Shown in pieces: positions 15,572-21,625 of a DNA stretch of 21,625 nucleotides. Position numbers and translations under genes: made by a program. The stretch's first letter is position 1. Each line of letters opens with the position of its first letter. Source of the stretch: an uncultured Eubacterium sp. (GTDB taxonomy: Bacteria > Bacillota > Clostridia > Peptostreptococcales > Anaerovoracaceae); assembly GCA_900542385.1 (NCBI GenBank), contig UQNP01000018.1, positions 1 to 21,625 on the forward strand. The letters are read 5' to 3'. The notes under the pieces were generated by a model. That model was not told the DNA's origin. It ran no database searches and saw only the letters and a program-made list of their open reading frames with translations.

Positions 15572-18500
15572 CTACCCAAACAAACTTATCTGGGCCGTCT
15601 CCGGAAGTCCTTCTAAAACCCCGTGCTGTCTCATCTCATCAAGGGCTGATTTGTTTATCTTGCCCCTGTCGCTGATATCTTCCACAGTTTCGTACGGACG
15701 CTTTTTGTATTCCTCTGCGAATACTTTTGCGGCGCCTTCGCCTACTCCGGTTATTGCCACGAAAGGCAGCAGTACTTTGCCGTCATGGGAAAGGAATCTG
15801 AGCCCATCGGATATACCGAGTCTCGCCGGCTCGAATTCATATCCTCTTGCACACATTTCATACGCCACTTCAAGAACAGGTATTTCATCCTCTTCTTTTT
15901 TCGACATATCCTTGCCTTTTTTCAATATCTCATCCATCCTCGCCAATATGGCATCCTTGCCTTTCAGTATCACCTTTTCGTCAAAGTATGCGACCTTTGC
16001 TGTAAAATACACAGCGTAAAACTCTACCGGATGATAAACCTTGTAATAAGCTATCCTGTTGGACATCATTACGTATGCAACAGCGTGAGCTCTCGGAAAC
16101 ATGTACTGTATCTTCTTGCAGGATTCTATGTACCATTCCGGCACATCGTTTTCCCTCATCAGTATTTCCTGTTCCTCTGTGAGGCCTTTTCCTTTTCGCA
16201 CCTTTTCCATTATAGTAAAGGCATCTTTATTAGGCACTCCTTTCAGCCTGAGATAATTCATGATATCGTCTCTGGTGGAAATCGCATCCTTCATAGTGGC
16301 GATGCCGTTTACTATCAGATCCTGCGCGTTGTTGAGCCACACGTCAGTACCGTGAGAAAATCCCGATATTCTCACAAGATCAGCGAAGTTCTCAGGCTTC
16401 GTGTCATCAAGCATCTGCCTTACGAATTTCGTACCGAATTCAGGTATACCGTAGCTTCCGTGAGTGAATCTGTAATCAGGGTCTTTGATATCGAGTCCCT
16501 CCGTGCCTTTGAATATACTCATGACCTTATCATCCTTTATCGGCACCTTCGTAGGATCAACTCCCGTCATATCCTGGAGCTGTCTTATCATGGACGGCGC
16601 ATCGTGTCCGAGTATGTCCAGTTTCAAAAGGTTTTTATCTATGGAATGATAATCAAAGTGCGTAGTTATTATATCCGATTTCACATCGTTTGCCGGGTGC
16701 TGCACAGGACAGAACTCATATATCTCATGTCCGTCAGGCACTATAATGATACCGCCCGGATGCTGTCCTGAAGTCTTTTTAACGCCTGTACAGCATTCGG
16801 TGAGCCTGTCTATCTCGAATCTGTTGACGCTGATGTCCCTCTCTTCGAAGTATCTCGCCACATATCCGAAAGCTATCCTTGCTTTTACCGCACTTATGGT
16901 TCCCGCCTTGTACACGTTTTCTCTTCCGAATATCTCTTCAACGTATTTCTGTGCGGTAGCCTGATATTCCCCTGCGAAGTTCAAGTCTATATCCGGCTCT
17001 TTATTGGCTTCAAACCCGAGGAAGGTCTCAAATGGTATTGTAAATCCCTCTTTATTGTATGGTGTTCCGCATTCAGGACAGACTTTATCTGGCATATCCA
17101 CTCCGCAGTCGTATTTTTCATTGTCTCCCCATTCCAGATGTTTGCAGTTGGGACACAAGTAATGGGGCGGCAGAGGATTTACTTCCGTTATGCCTGACAT
17201 CGTCGCTGCAAAGGATGATCCTACCGAACCTCTTGAGCCAACGAGATATCCATCCTTAAGCGATTTTTTTACAAGAAGCTCAGCAGACCTGTACATGACA
17301 GCATATCCGTTATCTATTATGGAGTTGAGTTCTTTGTCAAGTCTCTGCCTTATTTCCTGCGGAAGAGGAGATCCGTACATAGCGGCAGCTTTTTCTTCAC
17401 AGGCCTTTCTCAGATCCTCTTCCGCGCCCTCGATCTTAGGAGGGAATTTCCCCTCAGGAACAGGCATCATATCCTCCATCATGTCAGCGATCATGTTAGT
17501 ATTATCTATTACCACTTCCCGGGCTTTTTCTTCTCCAAGGTACATGAATTCTTCCATCATCTCATCGGTGGTCCTGAAATAAAGGCCTTCATCCCCCTCG
17601 ACATCCTTAAAGCCCTGGCCTGCCATGATTATTCGTCTGTAGAGAGCTTCCTCTTCATCAAAATAGTGAGCATCACATGTGGCAACAACGGGTTTCCCGT
17701 ATTTCTCTCCGAGAGCAACTATCTTCATATTGTTCTCACGCAGTTCATCCTCACTTTTGACATGTCCGCCCTCTATCAAGAATCTGTTGTTTACGACAGG
17801 CTGTATTTCCAGATAATCGTAAAACTCAACCAGCCTTCTCATCTCTTCTTCATCTTCATTCCTCAAAACGGCTCTGTATATCTCTCCCGCTTCACAGGCC
17901 GATCCCACGATAAGGCCTTCACGGTGCTTCGTAAGTACAGATTTAGGTATCCTCGGTTTTTTATAAAAATAATTGAGATGAGAAAAAGACACAAGCTTGT
18001 ACAGATTCTTGAGTCCCGTTCTGTTCTTTGCAAAAATTATTACGTGATTTGTGCCTCTGCCTTTATAGTTTATAGATCCGTCTTCATTTATCAGATCCCT
18101 GTCCTCAAGGAGATATCCCTCACATCCGTAGAGTATCTTTATATCCTTAGCAGCATGGGACGCATCAGGAAACGCCTGGACCACACCGTGATCCGTTATG
18201 GCGATCGCCTTATGTCCCCATTTTTCGGCAGTCTGCACCATATGCTTGACATCGTTAAGCCCATCCATTGCGCTCATCTTCGTATGCGCATGCAGCTCTA
18301 CACGCTTTTTCGGATAAGTATCTTCGCGCTCCTTTTTCTCTGTCTTTTCCAGGCTGTCAGCCATGATGACAGTGCAGTTGTCAAACCTGTCCCACTGCGC
18401 CTGACCCCTCACCTTTATGCCATCACCGGATTTGAAATAGGTATCTATATCCTCCCATTTCTGATTTACAGCAAATGCCTTTACACATATACTGGTTCTT

Positions 18501-19321
18501 TTATCTGTTATGTAAAGAGTGATGAGCTTGCTGTCTGTCTTCGTCGTTCTCGAATCTTTTTTGAAGAGTTCTCCCTCTATAACGACAGTTCCGCTCTCTG
18601 AATTGATCTCCGATATCGGCACCGGCTCCTGCGTTATAGGCTTGCCCATGATGACATTTCCACTGACCGGAACGTATCCGCGCTTTCTTTTTCCCTGAGA
18701 AAATGAAGGGGCAGACGGATTTTTCGGCTTAGGCTTTTCTTTTTTAGGCGCAGAAGGATTTGCTGCACGATTTATTTCTACCGGCCTTTCAGCTTCTTTC
18801 TCTTCCATGTGTCTGCCTGCTTTTCTGTAATCATCGGTCTTGTTCTCAAACCTCACATCGATATCCAGACCTATATCTCTTAAAAGAAGCTTCCTGAATT
18901 CCGCCGCCACCTGTCTGTTCAGTATCTCCACCGAAAGCTCTCCAAGCGCATATATCGTCAGACGATCATCATCAAGCTCAAATATGTCCGTGTATATAGT
19001 CTTAGTCACATGAGCAAATTTGCCGTTGACTATACCTATCATATGTTCTATATAATTTGATACAGCTTCAGCCTTATTCTGTTTAAGATCTGTGTATTCT
19101 ATATCTATATCAACTTTCTCTATTCCTTTAAGTCTTCCGATAAGACTTCTCTTGAACTTATCTATGCTTTCAACAGGCAGAACGTAATTGAACTGCATGA
19201 CGATTTTGAGACTTCTGCTCTCTTCAATAATCGCAGCTTCCTTTACATCAGCCTTGAAAAACTTTCTGCTTTCTTCTCCCAGTTTTGAAAAATCAATCGA
19301 ATCTTCCAGTATTTCTATCAT
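15572..19321 (-). CDS. polC: DNA polymerase III alpha subunit PolC, lacking the exonuclease domain
   Basis: PolC is the replicative polymerase of low-GC Gram-positive bacteria. At 1249 residues it is roughly 180 shorter than the typical length of about 1430. Order: N-terminal domain (1-165), Lys/Pro/Ser-rich linker (170-215), OB domain (about 245-325), PHP domain (340-560), then the polymerase core with GSRGSVGSSFAA (695-706), a zinc module with Cys723, Cys726, Cys748 and Cys751, and catalytic Asp777/Asp779 in PDIDLNF. It ends with a clamp-binding QISLF (1244-1248). The DEDDh proofreading exonuclease normally inserted in PHP is absent: YGCEGYL (398-404) is joined by about 20 residues to HVIIFAKNRTGLKNLYKLVS (426-445). 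PHP ligands His344, His346, Asp353, His378, Glu401, His426, Cys476, Asp550 and His552 appear present. The start overlaps ispG by 29 bases with GGGGG just upstream. The zinc module and clamp motif favour PolC over DnaE. Confidence 0.95.
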   Translation of the reverse strand: MIEILEDSIDFSKLGEESRKFFKADVKEAAIIEESRSLKIVMQFNYVLPVESIDKFKRSLIGRLKGIEKVDIDIEYTDLKQNKAEAVSNYIEHMIGIVNGKFAHVTKTIYTDIFELDDDRLTIYALGELSVEILNRQVAAEFRKLLLRDIGLDIDVRFENKTDDYRKAGRHMEEKEAERPVEINRAANPSAPKKEKPKPKNPSAPSFSQGKRKRGYVPVSGNVIMGKPITQEPVPISEINSESGTVVIEGELFKKDSRTTKTDSKLITLYITDKRTSICVKAFAVNQKWEDIDTYFKSGDGIKVRGQAQWDRFDNCTVIMADSLEKTEKKEREDTYPKKRVELHAHTKMSAMDGLNDVKHMVQTAEKWGHKAIAITDHGVVQAFPDASHAAKDIKILYGCEGYLLEDRDLINEDGSINYKGRGTNHVIIFAKNRTGLKNLYKLVSFSHLNYFYKKPRIPKSVLTKHREGLIVGSACEAGEIYRAVLRNEDEEEMRRLVEFYDYLEIQPVVNNRFLIEGGHVKSEDELRENNMKIVALGEKYGKPVVATCDAHYFDEEEALYRRIIMAGQGFKDVEGDEGLYFRTTDEMMEEFMYLGEEKAREVVIDNTNMIADMMEDMMPVPEGKFPPKIEGAEEDLRKACEEKAAAMYGSPLPQEIRQRLDKELNSIIDNGYAVMYRSAELLVKKSLKDGYLVGSRGSVGSSFAATMSGITEVNPLPPHYLCPNCKHLEWGDNEKYDCGVDMPDKVCPECGTPYNKEGFTIPFETFLGFEANKEPDIDLNFAGEYQATAQKYVEEIFGRENVYKAGTISAVKARIAFGYVARYFEERDISVNRFEIDRLTECCTGVKKTSGQHPGGIIIVPDGHEIYEFCPVQHPANDVKSDIITTHFDYHSIDKNLLKLDILGHDAPSMIRQLQDMTGVDPTKVPIKDDKVMSIFKGTEGLDIKDPDYRFTHGSYGIPEFGTKFVRQMLDDTKPENFADLVRISGFSHGTDVWLNNAQDLIVNGIATMKDAISTRDDIMNYLRLKGVPNKDAFTIMEKVRKGKGLTEEQEILMRENDVPEWYIESCKKIQYMFPRAHAVAYVMMSNRIAYYKVYHPVEFYAVYFTAKVAYFDEKVILKGKDAILARMDEILKKGKDMSKKEEDEIPVLEVAYEMCARGYEFEPARLGISDGLRFLSHDGKVLLPFVAITGVGEGAAKVFAEEYKKRPYETVEDISDRGKINKSALDEMRQHGVLEGLPETAQISLFG

Positions 19322-20366
19322 ATTCCCCCGCCAGTCTTATGATTTCTTCTGCTATATCCTCTTCTTCGACAGTTGAGATTATTTCCCCTTTGGAAAATAT
19401 TACGCCCTTTCCTCTGCCGCAGGCTACTCCTATATCTGAATCCCTCGCTTCTCCAGGACCGTTTACGACGCATCCCATAACAGCTATGCGAATACCGCTG
19501 ACACCCTTTTTTCTCAGCTCTTCCGTTCTGGCCTCTATGCTCTCTGCGATCTTTTCGAGGTCTACTTCAGTTCGTCCGCAAGTAGGACATGATACTATCT
19601 CTATATCATCCTTTCTTATTCCAAGAGATGCTAAAAGTTCCTTAGCAAAGACAACTTCTTTAACAGGATCTGCCGTAAGAGACACTCTCATAGTATCTCC
19701 TATACCTTCAAGCAGCAGCGCTCCTATACCTGCCGCAGACTTTATCTTGCCTCTCGCCGGAGTCCCTGCCTCGGTAACTCCTATGTGAAGCGGATAGTCC
19801 GACTTTGAATCGACTATTTTATACGCATCGTAGTTCATTTTCACATCAGAAGATTTCAGCGAAACAACTATGTCTTCAAATCCGTGTTTTTCCAGTATTT
19901 CCGCATTCCTGAGCGCACTCTCTGCAAGTCCCTGCGCTGTGACTTTGCCGTATTTTTTCAGAATATCCTTTTCAAGGGAGCCTGAATTCACTCCCACTCT
20001 TATAGGTATCCTTCTTTCCTTTGCAAGCTTAACTATCTTTATGATACCTTCTTCAGAGCCTATATTCCCCGGATTTATCCTTATTTTGTCTGCTCCCGCT
20101 TCTATCGCTTTAAGCGCAAGTCTGTGATCGAAATGTATATCTGCAACCATCGGAATATTGCATTTTTTTCTTATTTCCCTGAAAGCATCCGCAGAATCCA
20201 TATCAGGCACTGCCAGCCGCACGATCTGACATCCTGCTTCTTTAAGCTCTTCTATTTGTTTCAGAGTCGCTTTCACGTCAGCAGTTTTGGTATTCGTCAT
20301 AGACTGTATAGATATCGGCTCATCTCCGCCGATCTTTACATTTCCGCAGTAAACAGCTCTTTTCAT
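19293..20366 (-). CDS. ispG: 4-hydroxy-3-methylbut-2-en-1-yl diphosphate synthase
   Basis: IspG (GcpE) is the [4Fe-4S] enzyme that converts MEcPP to HMBPP, the penultimate step of the MEP isoprenoid pathway. The 357-residue frame has the TIM-barrel N-terminal part with PISIQSMTNTKTADV, VADIHFDHRLAL and KIRINPGNIG. The cluster-binding C-terminal part shows Cys260 and Cys263 (CPTCGR), Cys299 and the conserved Glu306 in CVVNGPGE. This is the standard two-domain bacterial form. GAGG precedes the ATG by six bases, 12 bases after the rseP stop. It overlaps polC by 29 bases, so they are surely co-transcribed. In Bacillus subtilis the rseP-polC interval instead holds proS. Confidence 0.97.
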   Translation of the reverse strand: MKRAVYCGNVKIGGDEPISIQSMTNTKTADVKATLKQIEELKEAGCQIVRLAVPDMDSADAFREIRKKCNIPMVADIHFDHRLALKAIEAGADKIRINPGNIGSEEGIIKIVKLAKERRIPIRVGVNSGSLEKDILKKYGKVTAQGLAESALRNAEILEKHGFEDIVVSLKSSDVKMNYDAYKIVDSKSDYPLHIGVTEAGTPARGKIKSAAGIGALLLEGIGDTMRVSLTADPVKEVVFAKELLASLGIRKDDIEIVSCPTCGRTEVDLEKIAESIEARTEELRKKGVSGIRIAVMGCVVNGPGEARDSDIGVACGRGKGVIFSKGEIISTVEEEDIAEEIIRLAGEYDRNTGRFD

Positions 20367-20378
20367 AATTACCTCTCT

Positions 20379-21392
20379 TTACGTAAATATAGGTACGATA
20401 AATCTGACGATATCGTTCCACGTTACATACACCATAAGCAGCATCAAAAGCATGATCCCGACAAAATGTATCTTTCCTTCCATTTCGTCTGTAACTCTTT
20501 TGCCTGTTATCTTTCTTATGAGAAGGAAAAGGAGTCTTCCTCCGTCAAGTGCAGGGAACGGCAGCATATTCATTATGGCAAGGTTCAAACTCAGCAGCGC
20601 TGCAAGATACACCACATATATGACTCCCGCTTTAGCCGTATCATTCACAGCATAAACTATACCTACCGGACCGCTCAGCTCGCTGACCGACACATCTCCC
20701 GTAAACAGCTGCTTTATTATATCCACCATCATCACAGTCATCTGCCCTGTACTCTTGATACCCGCAGATATCGAAGGCAGTATACTGTGCTCCACTTCAG
20801 GGGAAATGCCTACTTTATTTCTTCCCGCTTCTTCATCATAGACGAGAGCTGAGGTCAAAGTCATATTTTCTCCATCGCGCAATATTCCTATCTCTGCGGT
20901 TTTCTCGCTGCTCTGCCCTATAAATTCCAGTATATCGTTCCATTCTTCTACTTTTTTACCGTCAACATATACTATCTCATCGCCCTTTTCCATTCCCGCT
21001 TCATAGGCAGGCGAATCAGAAAGTACAGTTTCCACTGTAGTCGTAGGCTGACCCGACCAGAAAGCTATTATTATCAGAAGTATCACTGCCGTAAGAAGAT
21101 TCATAAAAGCTCCGGCAGCCAGCACACACGCTCTCTGCCAGGCCGGTTTATTATTGAAAGCCCGTTCATCCTCGGAATCCTCATCCTCACCTTCCATTGC
21201 GCAGTATCCTCCTATCGGAAGTATCCTTACCGCATACAGCGTATCACCTTTCTGCTTTTTAAAGATGGCAGGACCCATTCCTATGGCAAATTCATTTACC
21301 TTGACTCCGCACGCCTTGGCAACTATAAAGTGCCCCAGCTCATGCACGAATATAAGCATGCAGAATATTATCACGGCATATATTAAAGTCAT
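20379..21392 (-). CDS. rseP: Site-2 protease RseP/RasP, membrane zinc metalloprotease
   Basis: This 337-residue intramembrane metalloprotease cleaves membrane-spanning substrates such as anti-sigma factors and signal-peptide remnants. The zinc motif HELGH is at 17-21 in the first membrane helix; the third ligand lies in NMLPFPALDGG (Asp283). One PDZ domain (about 118-200) separates membrane helices 2 (about 88-112) and 3 (about 255-285), and a last helix near the C-terminus ends the protein. AGGAGG lies six bases before the ATG and overlaps the dxr stop region, with 13 bases between the genes. The dxr-rseP order is conserved in Firmicutes. Confidence 0.96.
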   Translation of the reverse strand: MTLIYAVIIFCMLIFVHELGHFIVAKACGVKVNEFAIGMGPAIFKKQKGDTLYAVRILPIGGYCAMEGEDEDSEDERAFNNKPAWQRACVLAAGAFMNLLTAVILLIIIAFWSGQPTTTVETVLSDSPAYEAGMEKGDEIVYVDGKKVEEWNDILEFIGQSSEKTAEIGILRDGENMTLTSALVYDEEAGRNKVGISPEVEHSILPSISAGIKSTGQMTVMMVDIIKQLFTGDVSVSELSGPVGIVYAVNDTAKAGVIYVVYLAALLSLNLAIMNMLPFPALDGGRLLFLLIRKITGKRVTDEMEGKIHFVGIMLLMLLMVYVTWNDIVRFIVPIFT

Positions 21393-21405
21393 CTGTTTCC
21401 TCCTG

Positions 21406-21625
21406 CTATATCATTTTCCTCACATATTCTCTTATCTTTCTGTCCTCTTCCAATATCCCCTCAAGATCGAGTCCGTATTTGGGACTGTGATCTTCCATTA
21501 TCTTCATAAGCATATTCTGTATATCTATAAATCTTATCATCCCTTTGAGAAACATATCCACCAGCACTTCGTTCGCGCCGTTCATAACCACCGGATAGCT
21601 TCCTCCCCGCTTTCCCGCTTCATAT
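21406..21625 (-). CDS. dxr: 1-deoxy-D-xylulose 5-phosphate reductoisomerase (C-terminal end, cut by window edge)
   Basis: The C-terminal 73 residues of an open frame run in from the right edge and stop with TAG at 21406-21408. The segment EAGKRGGSYPVVMNGANEV is the conserved Dxr substrate-binding motif (family form GGS/T-P-v-x-N-x-ANE), followed by the C-terminal helical domain with FLKGMIRFIDIQ. Dxr makes MEP from DXP, the first committed step of the MEP pathway, and is followed here by rseP and ispG of the same gene cluster. Confidence 0.93.
   Translation of the reverse strand, partial: YEAGKRGGSYPVVMNGANEVLVDMFLKGMIRFIDIQNMLMKIMEDHSPKYGLDLEGILEEDRKIREYVRKMI

Noticed and set aside
17666..18601. 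A 311-codon plus-strand open frame opposite polC
   Set aside because: No ribosome-binding site or domain; PolC on the other strand explains the region fully.

Overview
This window looks like chromosomal housekeeping DNA of a low-to-mid GC Firmicute of the Clostridia type. The evidence is PolC-type DNA polymerase III, AddA helicase-nuclease, AGGAGG ribosome-binding sites, heavy ATA/AGA codon use, and the classic Firmicute order dxr-rseP-...-polC-rimP-nusA-ylxR-ylxQ-infB-rbfA-...-truB-ribF-rpsO-pnp. A genus cannot be named from the sequence alone.

Layout. 1-823 (-) is the N-terminal part of addA, cut by the window edge. 950-1120 (-) is a 56-residue membrane-anchored small protein whose stop codon lies inside a terminator hairpin. 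1245-2774 (+) is gpmI, the only plus-strand gene; it converges on pnp across a shared terminator. From 2862 to the right edge every gene is on the minus strand. In transcription order (right to left) these are dxr (partial), rseP, ispG, polC, then a promoter and structured leader, rimP, nusA, ylxR, ylxQ, infB, rbfA, nrnA, truB, ribF, then a tRNA-Pro(CGG) with its own promoter and terminator, a MATE transporter, then rpsO with its own promoter and structured leader, and finally pnp. No gap between genes exceeds 300 bases; the largest is the 257-base polC-rimP interval.

How the genes work together. dxr and ispG are two steps of the MEP isoprenoid pathway. rseP is a site-2 membrane protease. polC is the replicative polymerase. 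rimP through ribF is the nusA-infB operon, covering 30S maturation, transcription elongation/termination, translation initiation, nano-RNA turnover, tRNA pseudouridylation and flavin cofactor synthesis. Genes overlap or abut: nrnA/truB and truB/ribF share ATGA, and several others overlap by 8-29 bases. rpsO-pnp links ribosomal protein S15 with RNA decay.

The most notable observation is that this PolC lacks the DEDDh 3'-5' exonuclease domain normally inserted in its PHP domain. Only about 25 residues join the two PHP halves, while all the metal-ligand positions expected of an active PHP site appear to be present. Two candidate RNA leaders also deserve attention: one before rimP with mutually exclusive pairings, and one before rpsO that could mask its ribosome-binding site.
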